Shown: positions 9,528 to 17,823 of the stretch, in pieces
Position numbering within the stretch: the stretch's first letter is position 1
Layout of the letters: the number at the start of each line of letters is the position of its first letter
NCBI GenBank assembly: GCA_900299205.1
Contig: OMIW01000129.1
Coordinates: forward strand, 1-55,850
Reading direction: 5' to 3'
Length of the DNA stretch: 55,850 bases
Origin: Pseudomonadota bacterium
Lineage (GTDB): Bacteria > Bdellovibrionota_C > UBA2361 > OMIW01
Notes under the pieces: generated by a model
What the model saw: only the letters and a program-made list of their open reading frames with translations
The model's database searches: none
What the model was told of the DNA's origin: nothing
Position numbers and translations under genes: made by a program

Positions 9528-10787
9528 TTGTCTTCGACTAGTCCCATTCCAAAAATGATGCTCTATCCAAAGCTCAGAAACCCGCTCGATATAACCATCC
9601 ATACTGAGGGAACGGACCCACATCTGGAGTCCTATCTGGTATTTCGATGCCCCCTTGGGCTTGTACGGCCATCTGTCCTTGTCTCTGCGGTCGGACCCGT
9701 GATTTCTCGGTTTACAGGGGAACATTCGATAGATGAGATAGCCGCGGCCCTCAGCCATCTTGGCGCAACTCGCCAGCTTATCTCCGACGTTGTTCGTCTC
9801 TGCGATGATAATCTACTTCTTGATTCGCCCCGTTTTCAGGAACAGCTTCAATCAACGCTCGAAGCGTTTCGGAACAATCCCGTCCGTCCGCCGGCCCATG
9901 CTGGTGTGACATACCCTAACGAAAAGGTTCAGCTTGAACACCTTATCGCCTCTTACCTCAACCCCCATAAGGGAACGTCTACGTCTCCGCTGATCGGGCT
10001 AATGGTTCCTCACATCGATTTTAGTCGAGGTGGTCGAACATATGGAATCGGTTATTCCGCCCTCCGGTCGACCCACCCCGATGTGATTATTCTTCTTGGT
10101 ACCGCCCATCAGGCATCTCGCCACCTCTTTCATCTCTCCACGAAAGATTTTGCCCTCCCATTTCGGACCTTTGTGAATGACTCGGAGTCGACGAACTTAT
10201 TGGCAAATCACTACGGAAGAGCTCGTAGCTTCGAGGATGAGTTCCTTCATAAGCACGAACACTCTCTCGAACTACAACTACCATTCCTTAACTCGAGTGT
10301 CGGAACATCGGCTAAGATAGTTCCCATCCTCATCGGTAGCTTTCATTCCTTTATACTCGGAGGAAGATATCCCGACGAATCCGAACCCTATCAGAGTTTT
10401 ATCGGAGCTTTGGAAGAAATGTGTCGCTCAATACTTCGCCGGGGCGAGTCATTTCTCCTCCTTGCGGGGGTAGACATGGCTCACTGCGGTATGGCATTCG
10501 GCGAAAAATCTGCGCTTACCGCACAGGATCTCGAAAACATCGAGCAACGTGACACCCAATATCTTTCCCATTTAGAGCGGCGTGATCCTCGAGCAGTCTT
10601 CGAACACATCGCCGAGGACGGTGATGCACGTCGTATCTGCGGATTTCCGACGATGTACTTGATGCTCGATCTCCTCAATATTCTTCAACCCTCTGGAACG
10701 CCTTGCATTCTGGACTACCAGCAAGCAGTCGATCCGAAAACGGACACCTGTGTCACCTTTGGAGCAGCATCATTTCCTCTCGCGTAG
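9528..10787 (+). CDS. Memo-family protein (AmmeMemoRadiSam system protein B-like) with N-terminal extension
   Basis: The C-terminal two-thirds is a Memo domain, a fold related to extradiol/DODA-type dioxygenases. It shows PHIDFSRGG, LLGTAHQ, KHEHSLELQLPFL and a late DMAHCG block, whose histidines and acids could bind metal. About 110 residues precede it and resemble a small helical PqqD-like module (YLVFRCPLG ... IDEIAAAL). In many genomes Memo genes neighbour AMMECR1 and a radical-SAM gene; neither is here, so only the family can be given. The best start is the TTG at 9528. An ATG at 9555-9560 is possible, and the SD signal is weak for all. Confidence 0.8.
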   Translation: MSSTSPIPKMMLYPKLRNPLDITIHTEGTDPHLESYLVFRCPLGLVRPSVLVSAVGPVISRFTGEHSIDEIAAALSHLGATRQLISDVVRLCDDNLLLDSPRFQEQLQSTLEAFRNNPVRPPAHAGVTYPNEKVQLEHLIASYLNPHKGTSTSPLIGLMVPHIDFSRGGRTYGIGYSALRSTHPDVIILLGTAHQASRHLFHLSTKDFALPFRTFVNDSESTNLLANHYGRARSFEDEFLHKHEHSLELQLPFLNSSVGTSAKIVPILIGSFHSFILGGRYPDESEPYQSFIGALEEMCRSILRRGESFLLLAGVDMAHCGMAFGEKSALTAQDLENIEQRDTQYLSHLERRDPRAVFEHIAEDGDARRICGFPTMYLMLDLLNILQPSGTPCILDYQQAVDPKTDTCVTFGAASFPLA

Positions 10788-10853
10788 GCAAAATACCTAG
10801 AAAATTTTGCGATCAGATTAAACTCAGTACATTCAGCAACTTAAGAAGCTAGA

Positions 10854-10878
10854 ATGAGGATTTGTAAAATCTCCTCAT
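10854..10878 (+). terminator. Imperfect hairpin downstream of the Memo gene
   Basis: ATGAGGATTT (10854-10863) can pair with AAATC(TC)CTCAT (10867-10878) across a 3-nt loop, with a 2-nt bulge. No T-run follows at once; T7 appears only 22 nt later. It could end the Memo transcript or structure the next leader. Confidence 0.3.
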
Positions 10879-10915
10879 CCTCCACACGAAAAAGGAACAT
10901 TTTTTTGCTGAACAC

Positions 10916-10944
10916 TTGAACCAATCGCCTTGTTGGGCTAGATA
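10916..10944 (+). promoter_or_regulatory. Candidate sigma-70 promoter for the 10986 gene
   Basis: TTGAAC at 10916-10921 and TAGATA at 10939-10944 are separated by exactly 17 nt. They lie about 42 nt before the start codon of the next gene, in a gap of about 200 nt. This is one of the best promoter matches in the window. Confidence 0.55.
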
Positions 10945-10985
10945 AGTGTTTGTAACCGCGTTCTTTTGGCTTGGAGGCAGTACAG

Positions 10986-11303
10986 ATGGAAGGAACCGCT
11001 CAAAACTTTTTTGAACAGCACGGGCTTGAGGTTACCTCGGGAGAGGTTGAGATTGGGAAGACTTATCCAATCTATGGGATGATAACAAACGTCATCTCTG
11101 ATGAGCCCGGGAAGGTGCTTGTTGAAATCAATTTCCACATCCAGGCGTCGATGGCTATCCCTGAGGCCGACAAAGTGACTCTCATAAAGGAAAGGGCGTT
11201 TGAACCTGGAATATTCGTGTCAACGATCCTCGAAAAAGAGGGCACACTCAAAGTTAGATGTTCAACGGTAGTTTTCGGCAAAAGAACTGGGTTCGATGCC
11301 TAA
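10986..11303 (+). CDS. Small conserved-looking cytosolic protein of unknown function
   Basis: I do not recognise this 105-residue protein. It is acidic to neutral, has no signal peptide or membrane segment, and alternates short hydrophobic strands (VEIGKTYPIYGMI, KVLVEINFHI, GIFVSTILE, TLKVRCSTVVFG), suggesting an all-beta fold. The ATG at 10986 is supported by GGAGG 8 nt upstream. A good promoter sits just before the gene and a strong hairpin just after it, so it looks like a single-gene transcription unit. Function cannot be inferred from context. Confidence 0.65.
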   Translation: MEGTAQNFFEQHGLEVTSGEVEIGKTYPIYGMITNVISDEPGKVLVEINFHIQASMAIPEADKVTLIKERAFEPGIFVSTILEKEGTLKVRCSTVVFGKRTGFDA

Positions 11304-11356
11304 ATTGAATAATGGCGCGACGAGAGACAGTCGGTTACAAGCGGTCATATCCAAAG

Positions 11357-11393
11357 GGGGTCATCAGGTACAACGCGGGTACCAGATGACCCC
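11357..11393 (+). terminator. Strong hairpin, probable terminator of the 10986 gene
   Basis: GGGGTCATC (11357-11365) pairs perfectly with GATGACCCC (11385-11393). An inner GGTAC/GTACC arm could extend it, giving a long stem. It is followed by TTCGAATTTTG, a weak T-rich tail. It also blocks any reading of the short ORF across it as a gene. Confidence 0.45.
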
Positions 11394-11586
11394 TTCGAAT
11401 TTTGAAAAAACTCCCCTCACTGATAATTCCAACAGCCTGACCTCACTTTTCGGCTCAGCCACTTCTCTGATAGAGTGACCTCTGCCCTTGTTTAGCCGGA
11501 ACGGCACCGTCCTCCAGGCAGATTGAGGGATCTTTTCTCGGGTGAGGAACCCCTTTCAGCATTATCCCTCCATCTAAAGGCCCCCC

Positions 11587-12240
11587 ATGGTCGATCAGAC
11601 CGCACCCCCCGCGTCGCAGACTGTATCCGCTGTCGAGCATTCTCTCGCTCACGAGCTGTGGTCGTTCGTAAAGTCCCTGCTCCTTATACTCATTCTCGCC
11701 GTTGTTATAAGAGGAGTTGCTCTCGAGGCTTTCTACATACCCTCGAGTTCAATGGAACCGACTCTCCAGGTTCGAGACCGCATTTTCGTTTCAAAGTTTT
11801 GGTACGGTTTCCGCATACCCTTCAAGCGTACAACCCTCATTCCCGTTCGCAATCCTCGGAGACGCGATGTCGTCGTTTTCTATCGCGCTGATGACCCGCA
11901 AACCCTAGAAAACGAGGCAAAAGATGCCATTATTAAGCGTGTGATTGGACTCCCCGGAGATGTTGTTGAGGTGCGGGGAACCTCCGTTATTGTGAACGGA
12001 GAGACATTGGTCGAGCCTTACGCGAGGTGGGCAGAAGGGGGGAGGATTCCAGGAGGTGACTTTGGACCTCAGACCGTACCTGAAGGAAGGATATTCTTGC
12101 TCGGAGACAACAGGGATCACTCCAAAGATTCACGATTCTGGCAAGATTCTCATTTTTTACCCGTAGAAAATGTAGTGGGGAGAGCGTTTATCATCTTCTG
12201 GTCGACGTTCGATTTCTGGCGCATCGGTAATCTTCTGTGA
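11587..12240 (+). CDS. lepB: Signal peptidase I
   Basis: Signal peptidase I removes signal peptides from exported proteins at the outer face of the inner membrane, using a Ser/Lys dyad. Visible parts are one N-terminal membrane segment (about 28-48), box B PSSSMEPTL with catalytic Ser55, box C RRDVVVF, box D KRVIGLPGD with Lys117 as the general base, and box E GDNRDHSKDSR. The 217-residue length is normal for a single-anchor enzyme. The leader is C-rich with only a weak AAAGG before the ATG. manA follows 38-44 nt later, apparently by chance. Confidence 0.95.
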   Translation: MVDQTAPPASQTVSAVEHSLAHELWSFVKSLLLILILAVVIRGVALEAFYIPSSSMEPTLQVRDRIFVSKFWYGFRIPFKRTTLIPVRNPRRRDVVVFYRADDPQTLENEAKDAIIKRVIGLPGDVVEVRGTSVIVNGETLVEPYARWAEGGRIPGGDFGPQTVPEGRIFLLGDNRDHSKDSRFWQDSHFLPVENVVGRAFIIFWSTFDFWRIGNLL

Positions 12241-12284
12241 GCCAGCCGATTTTGGCATTTCTTGTCTTTCGTATTTGAGTGACT

Positions 12285-13559
12285 ATGCTTGGCCCCATTC
12301 GTCTCATCCCCACCGTTCAGAACTATTCTTGGGGTAAACGCGGGGTGGAATCTGCGCTTGCCCCTCTTCTTGCCTCCGTATCCCCCGAGCATCCGTACGC
12401 AGAGCTTTGGGTAGGCGCTCATTCGAGTGGAACAGCAAGTCTTGACTCGACGACAGGACTATCCCAACTTTCCGATCAAAAAAACCTACCTGTATCCCTT
12501 CCCTCTAATCTCAGATCACTAATCGAAAACGAGCCCCTCTTGTGCCTCGGAGAGAAAATCAGGCGCACCTATGGGGAACTCCCGTTCATGCTCAAAGTTC
12601 TTTCAGTCGCCGAACCTCTCTCGATTCAGGCACACCCCAATCGCGTGCTCGGTGCGGAACTGCACCAAAAAGATCCCACTCATTACCCCGATCGCAATCA
12701 TAAACCTGAGATGGGGATAGCCCTTACTCCCGTTCATCTTCTGTGTGGATTTAAGGGGCGCGACGAGATTGTCGCGACTCTTCGACGTCATCCGACTCTG
12801 TGGTCGTTGCTCCCTCAAGAGGTGGTGTCTCAGTGCGAGGGCGACATTGCCTCAGTATCCGAAGATGAACTGAGGCGTGCTACATACCGCTCGTTCCTGA
12901 CGGCCCCCTCTATCGAGAGAGCCCGAGCGGCCGATGATATCCTCCGTACCATCATTGACCAAGGGCCCGTCGGAACCTTTGAGTCCCTTATTCCAAATCT
13001 GATTAATAGGTACGGTGAAGATGATATCGGAATAATATCCGGACTTATTCTGAATGAAATAATTATCGAGCCCGGGAAAGCTCTCTTCATCGGGCCCAAC
13101 ATTCCCCATGCCTATCTTTGGGGAGACCTGATCGAATGTATGGCGGCATCCGATAATGTGGTTCGCGCTGGACTTACGCGCAAATATCAAGATATTGAGA
13201 CACTTCTGTTCATGCTCGACTACGGAGCAGGGAGACCACAAATTATTGAGCCTTACCGATTGAATGATGACTCCGCGACAGCCTTCTATCCCGCTCCTGT
13301 CGATGAGTTTTTCGTTTCTGTTTCCTCCACAGCCAACCGACCCACCTCCCATCAAACAGATGGAAGTCCCGAGATCCTCCTAATTCTTGCGGGTAAAGCA
13401 GAGGTAAAAACCTCTGATACCGGGCTTGTTGATTTGGGTCCAGGGAATGGGCTTTTCGTACCCGCAGCGGTGAGTCGCTACGAAATATTCCCCCACGAAT
13501 GCACCTTTGTGCGAGTTTCAATTCCCTATGCGAACGGCACGCGGAGCTATGCTGATTGA
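12285..13559 (+). CDS. manA: Mannose-6-phosphate isomerase, type I
   Basis: This zinc enzyme interconverts fructose-6-phosphate and mannose-6-phosphate, feeding mannose-containing polysaccharides and, with the PMM/PGM downstream, GDP-mannose synthesis. The N-terminal VQNYSWGKRG, zinc-site QAHPN and NHKPEMGIAL blocks, and the late PNIPHAYLWGDLIECMA and AGLTRKY blocks are all typical of type I enzymes. At 424 residues it is full length. The ATG at 12285 was preferred; a GTG two codons earlier (12279) is possible. Neither has a clear SD. Confidence 0.93.
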   Translation: MLGPIRLIPTVQNYSWGKRGVESALAPLLASVSPEHPYAELWVGAHSSGTASLDSTTGLSQLSDQKNLPVSLPSNLRSLIENEPLLCLGEKIRRTYGELPFMLKVLSVAEPLSIQAHPNRVLGAELHQKDPTHYPDRNHKPEMGIALTPVHLLCGFKGRDEIVATLRRHPTLWSLLPQEVVSQCEGDIASVSEDELRRATYRSFLTAPSIERARAADDILRTIIDQGPVGTFESLIPNLINRYGEDDIGIISGLILNEIIIEPGKALFIGPNIPHAYLWGDLIECMAASDNVVRAGLTRKYQDIETLLFMLDYGAGRPQIIEPYRLNDDSATAFYPAPVDEFFVSVSSTANRPTSHQTDGSPEILLILAGKAEVKTSDTGLVDLGPGNGLFVPAAVSRYEIFPHECTFVRVSIPYANGTRSYAD

Positions 13560-13616
13560 CTCGATCACAAACAATCCCTTATCGTGCCGAGGTATTTTCT
13601 CCGATGAGGTTTATCT

Positions 13617-15164
13617 ATGCCCCCAAAAGCCAAAAAAAGCATCTCCTCCAGCTCTTCAATTTTAGCGGACAGAAAGAGTGGAGTACTTCTGCATCCCACC
13701 TCACTTCCGGGCCCCTACGGCATCGGAGACCTCGGCCCCGAAGCGGAAAAGTTCCTCTCATTTCTCGCCGATGCAAACCAGCGATTCTGGATGATGCTTC
13801 CAACGTCACCAACATCGGAACCAGATTTTCATAGCCCATACTCCTCCTATTCGGCGTTTGCGGGAAATCCTCTCCTGATATCGCCGGATCTTCTCGTTGA
13901 ATCGGGGCTGTGCACTCGAGGTGATGCTGCGCGGCTCGCGGAGCGCTCTCCCACGAAAAATCCGGACCGTGCCGACCTGAGGCGGGCAGCGCGGGAGAAA
14001 GAGCACTTCCTTCGCGAGATCTTTGGCAAACTGCCCGCAAAAAGTAAGGTGCGCCGAGAAATGGAGAGGTTCAGCGCTGAACACAACTGGCTCGAAGACT
14101 TCGCTCTCTTTACCTCGATCCGAAAGAGCCAGAAAAAACCCCGAAGTCAGTGGTCGTTGGACCTTCGGGTCAAGGATAAGCGACGAGCACCTGCATTGAT
14201 AAACGCTCATGAAGAGGCGATGCAGTTCGAGGTCTTCTGCCAGTGGCTCTTCTTCTCTCAATTCGCCCGTCTTAAGGGACTCGCTGCCGAGAAGGGTATC
14301 GCAATGATAGGTGATTTGCCGATATATGTTTCGGATGATAGCGCCGATGTTTGGGCGTCGCCGCAGTATTTCGCCCTTGATAAGGAGAAACGGCCAACAC
14401 TGGTCTCGGGATGCCCGCCTGATGCGTTTGCCACAACGGGTCAGTTATGGGGACATCCAATATACAACTGGAAAGCACTCCAACGGGATAACTTCTCATG
14501 GTGGGTTGACCGGATGCGCACCACCCTCCAGCTCGCTGATATCGTGCGGATAGACCACTTTCGCGGGCTCGCAGCGTACTACGCGATTCCGTACGGACAT
14601 CCGACAGCAGAGCATGGAAAGTGGCAGAAATGCCCAGGGGATGGCCTTTTGACTGCTTTTCAGGAGGCATTTGGCTCGGTTCCGGTGATCGCCGAAGATC
14701 TGGGGTTTATCACCGATGACGTCCATGAACTGCGGGATAAGTTTGGGTTGTATGGGATGCGGATTTTACAATTTGGTTTCGGCAAGGATGATTATCCGTC
14801 CAATATTCATGCCCCATTCAATATTCCTCCTCAGTCAGTCGTTTTCACGGGCACACACGATAACGATTCCGCTCAGGCTTGGATCTCATCGATCCCCTCC
14901 GAGGAGAAAAAAAGAGTATTCTCATTGCTGGGGCAACCTACCTCTCGCGATTTTTCCCGCGCTTTTGTAAGACTTGCCCTGTCAACACCCGCAAAAATCG
15001 CGATAATTCCGATGCAAGATTTGCTATCACTCGGAAAATCCGCCCGCATGAATCGCCCGGGCTTCGCCCGCTGGGATAACTGGAGCTGGCGGTATGATTG
15101 CGCGCTCAAAGAAGCAGGGCGATGGCTCGGGGAGGTTACCGTCGCGACGGGCCGAGCCGGATAG
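13617..15164 (+). CDS. malQ: 4-alpha-glucanotransferase (amylomaltase)
   Basis: This GH77 enzyme transfers alpha-1,4-glucan segments between maltodextrins or glycogen-derived chains. It has the N-terminal GVLLHPTSLPGPYGIGDLG block, DLPIYVSDDSADVW, the CPPDAF loop with GQLWGHPIYNW, the nucleophile region RIDHFRG and the acid/base region AEDLG. At 515 residues it is the standard length. GAGG precedes the ATG by about 7 nt. It lies 57 nt after manA and runs convergently into the phosphohexomutase. Together these suggest a storage/envelope carbohydrate group, but no glycogen synthase or phosphorylase is present here. Confidence 0.94.
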   Translation: MPPKAKKSISSSSSILADRKSGVLLHPTSLPGPYGIGDLGPEAEKFLSFLADANQRFWMMLPTSPTSEPDFHSPYSSYSAFAGNPLLISPDLLVESGLCTRGDAARLAERSPTKNPDRADLRRAAREKEHFLREIFGKLPAKSKVRREMERFSAEHNWLEDFALFTSIRKSQKKPRSQWSLDLRVKDKRRAPALINAHEEAMQFEVFCQWLFFSQFARLKGLAAEKGIAMIGDLPIYVSDDSADVWASPQYFALDKEKRPTLVSGCPPDAFATTGQLWGHPIYNWKALQRDNFSWWVDRMRTTLQLADIVRIDHFRGLAAYYAIPYGHPTAEHGKWQKCPGDGLLTAFQEAFGSVPVIAEDLGFITDDVHELRDKFGLYGMRILQFGFGKDDYPSNIHAPFNIPPQSVVFTGTHDNDSAQAWISSIPSEEKKRVFSLLGQPTSRDFSRAFVRLALSTPAKIAIIPMQDLLSLGKSARMNRPGFARWDNWSWRYDCALKEAGRWLGEVTVATGRAG

Positions 15165-15173
15165 GGAGATAGC

Positions 15174-16598
15174 TCAGGGAAGATCTGGATAGTGAGGCGC
15201 CCCCTCAGAAGCCAACTTCCCTTTAATTTCCTCTATCGCCTCCACCATCAGTCGGTGGTACTCTTCAAGGCTCTCCTGCGTCTTTGCTTCAAACCGAAGC
15301 ACAAGAACCGGCTGTGTATTCGATGCCCGCACAAGCCCCCACCCATCAGGGAATCTTACCCGTGCTCCATCGGTGGTATCGACCGGATACTCCGCGAAGG
15401 CTCTCTTCGCCTCCTCGGCGATCCTAAACTTGATATCATCGGGACAATCAACTCGGATTTCGGGGGTCGATTTCATCGGTGGGATGTCACTGAGTATCGC
15501 TGATACGGGACCGCTCCAGTTACTCACCACTTCACAAAACCGTGCACTCGCGTACAGAGCATCATCAAACCCGAAGTAACGATGCTTGAAGAAGATGTGC
15601 CCACTCATCTCCCCCGCAAGATCCGCCCCTTCCTCCTTGAGCTTTGCCTTTACGAGGGAATGACCCGTCTTCCACATAATCGGACGGGCACCCCGAAGGG
15701 CAAGATCTTCAAAGAGTATTGAAGAGCATTTGACATCACCGATAACCGTCACTCCGGGCTTTTCCCCTAGGAGGGCGCGGGCGAAGATGAGGAGGAGCAT
15801 ATCACCATATATCGGCACCCCCCGTTCATCGACCACCCCGATCCTATCTGCGTCGCCATCCCAACCGATACCAAAGTCAGCTCCCTCCGTGACAACCCGC
15901 GCTGCGAGGGTCTCGATATTTTTCAATTCGGTCGGATCGGGGTGATGATTCGGAAATCTCCCGTCTGGTTCACAGAACAGTTCGATAACCTCAACCCCCA
16001 AACCTCGCAGAAGCGCAGGACCAACCAATCCCCCAACACCATTTCCGGCATCAACCACAACCCGCAGAGGACGGACCCCCATCACTGATTTGCTATTGTT
16101 TATCAGCATCTCGGTGTATCGATCACGCATCGGGAGTGATGAAATGGAGCCCCGAGATATGATCGCATCTTCACCACGCTGCTCGGCTCCCTGTTCCTCA
16201 ATGACCCGCTGATAGAGCTCTTGTATCCCTTTTCCAGAAAGAGTCTCCTTACCGAGACAGAGCTTAAAGCCATTCATATCTGCCGGGTTATGACTGCCCG
16301 TAACCTGAATTCCACCGCCAAGTTCTTCCGCGAATATCGCATAATAAAGCTGCGGGGTAGGTCCCATACCAGTCATCACAACATCGACCCCATGGACAGC
16401 GATCCCTCGAGCAAGATTATTCGCGTAATCTTCCGAGCTCAGACGACAGTCCCACCCGATCCCAATCCGATTTTTCCCGAGACTCCGCGCAAGAGCGCCA
16501 TATCCCCTGCCGAGAAGGTACGCAAACTCGGGAGTTAACCCCTCACCGACAACACCACGAATATCGTTTTCCCGAAATACTCCCCGATCTACCTTCAT
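15174..16598 (-). CDS. Phosphomannomutase/phosphoglucomutase
   Basis: This alpha-D-phosphohexomutase interconverts 6- and 1-phosphates of mannose and glucose through a phosphoserine. The 474-residue protein shows the phosphoserine loop TGSHNP (100-105, Ser102), the metal loop DGDADR (247-252), the sugar-specificity loop GEMSGH and the phosphate-binding RASNTQP. It resembles AlgC/ManB-type bifunctional enzymes. I chose the ATG at 16598 because AGGA precedes it at good spacing and the conserved domain begins there; the frame stays open upstream for 38 more codons. It ends only 9 nt from malQ, on the opposite strand. Confidence 0.92.
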   Translation of the reverse strand: MKVDRGVFRENDIRGVVGEGLTPEFAYLLGRGYGALARSLGKNRIGIGWDCRLSSEDYANNLARGIAVHGVDVVMTGMGPTPQLYYAIFAEELGGGIQVTGSHNPADMNGFKLCLGKETLSGKGIQELYQRVIEEQGAEQRGEDAIISRGSISSLPMRDRYTEMLINNSKSVMGVRPLRVVVDAGNGVGGLVGPALLRGLGVEVIELFCEPDGRFPNHHPDPTELKNIETLAARVVTEGADFGIGWDGDADRIGVVDERGVPIYGDMLLLIFARALLGEKPGVTVIGDVKCSSILFEDLALRGARPIMWKTGHSLVKAKLKEEGADLAGEMSGHIFFKHRYFGFDDALYASARFCEVVSNWSGPVSAILSDIPPMKSTPEIRVDCPDDIKFRIAEEAKRAFAEYPVDTTDGARVRFPDGWGLVRASNTQPVLVLRFEAKTQESLEEYHRLMVEAIEEIKGKLASEGAPHYPDLP

Positions 16599-16744
16599 GA
16601 TTCGTCCTAAGATAAGCGCAAAAATCTGCTCATATGCGCGCCTGCGCGGTCTCGGCGACAGTTTTCGACCGTCACCTGACTCACCGTATCTCGATACCGT
16701 CCCGCGAGTCAAAGGCTCAGACAGACCGCCGAATCGCCCTGAAA

Positions 16745-16760
16745 GACCCTCTTCAGGGTC
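16745..16760 (-). terminator. Hairpin downstream of the SurA-like gene
   Basis: A perfect 6-bp stem GACCCT/AGGGTC closes a 4-nt loop 19 nt past the stop codon of the minus-strand gene. It is followed on that strand by TTTC, so it is a weak but well-placed terminator for the mfd/SurA-like unit. Confidence 0.4.
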
Positions 16761-16778
16761 AGCTTAACCCTGGATTGA

Positions 16779-17801
16779 CTAAAATTTTCTGTCGACAGAG
16801 TGTTTCTTCATGATTTCTTCGGAAAAAAAACCTGCCATTCGCTCCTGCATTCGCTGCTGCTCGATAATCGCTCGGACCTCTTCACGCCGGTCATGACTGA
16901 CACCTTCAGTGTCGCTCTCGCCAGCTAAATGACCCCGATCCTCCTCGTCCTCTGATTCCCCATCAGCACGTTCGTTCACCCTAAAGATACGAATTCCATC
17001 TCCAATTCGAACTGGTTTCGACACCTCGCTCTCATCAAGCCCATCTATGGCTTTAAGGATGTCATCACTGAGATCGGACTCCGCCACCATACCCGAGGAT
17101 TCGGTCACCGTTACTCCACGAAAGTCGGGGGCAATTTCCTCAAAATCCTCATCATCGTCGAGTCTTTCCGATATTTCCTCGAGCAACTTCTCAAGTTCAT
17201 CCGATGAGCGCCCCTCGGTGGGTATCACGAGGTGCCCGAGATCCACAGAGCCTGAGGCGAGCTTGTTGCGAGCCTGTCCTCCCCCCACGGCAAGCCGATG
17301 CTCACCCAGATATTCGGCAATGTCGGTATCAGAAACCGAAACAGATCCTCGAAGAACCGAGCTGGCCAACTTTGACTTCAGAATATCGAGCTCGACCTCT
17401 TTTCGGTAATCATCAAATCTCTTTCCGCCCTTTTCAACCATCCCCCTTACTTCCTCAACAGATATATCGTTTCGGGAGGCAACTTCTCTTATGTAACTTT
17501 CGACCTCATCCCCTGTGACTGAAAGATGTCGAGCCTCAGATTCAAGTCTCACAACCTGTTCCTCAATGAGGAAATCAAGTGCGCTTTTTACATCCGAATC
17601 TGTTTTTACGGCGGCCAATGAAATAGGACGACCAGCCTTTCTACTTACATCGCGGAGGGTAATGGGCTGCCCATCAACACTCGCCACTATTGAATCAATG
17701 ACAACTTGCTCCTTCCCCTTACCCTCCGCATAAGCGAGCTCTGCTCCCATCAAAGAGAGTCCGAGAATTCTTACGAAGAGACAGACGACCTTTTTCATCA
17801 T
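16779..17801 (-). CDS. SurA-like periplasmic chaperone/peptidyl-prolyl isomerase
   Basis: The 340-residue protein starts with a signal peptide (MMKK plus a hydrophobic core ending near AYA). It then has a SurA N-terminal helical domain (DSIVASVDGQPITLRDV; the next helices include LDFLIEEQVVRLE) and one shortened parvulin-like region (about 190-290). An acidic tail rich in E/D follows. SurA proteins chaperone outer-membrane proteins in the periplasm. The parvulin segment lacks several usual histidines, so PPIase activity is uncertain. It begins 22 nt after the mfd stop and is probably co-transcribed. The frame stays open into mfd, but the signal peptide fixes the start. Confidence 0.8.
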   Translation of the reverse strand: MMKKVVCLFVRILGLSLMGAELAYAEGKGKEQVVIDSIVASVDGQPITLRDVSRKAGRPISLAAVKTDSDVKSALDFLIEEQVVRLESEARHLSVTGDEVESYIREVASRNDISVEEVRGMVEKGGKRFDDYRKEVELDILKSKLASSVLRGSVSVSDTDIAEYLGEHRLAVGGGQARNKLASGSVDLGHLVIPTEGRSSDELEKLLEEISERLDDDEDFEEIAPDFRGVTVTESSGMVAESDLSDDILKAIDGLDESEVSKPVRIGDGIRIFRVNERADGESEDEEDRGHLAGESDTEGVSHDRREEVRAIIEQQRMQERMAGFFSEEIMKKHSVDRKF

Positions 17802-17823
17802 GCATCCCCAATCTTGAATACTT

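Noticed and set aside
11296-11478. 60-codon ORF after the 10986 gene
   Set aside because: It overlaps the previous stop and runs through a strong hairpin that looks like a terminator; composition is not protein-like.
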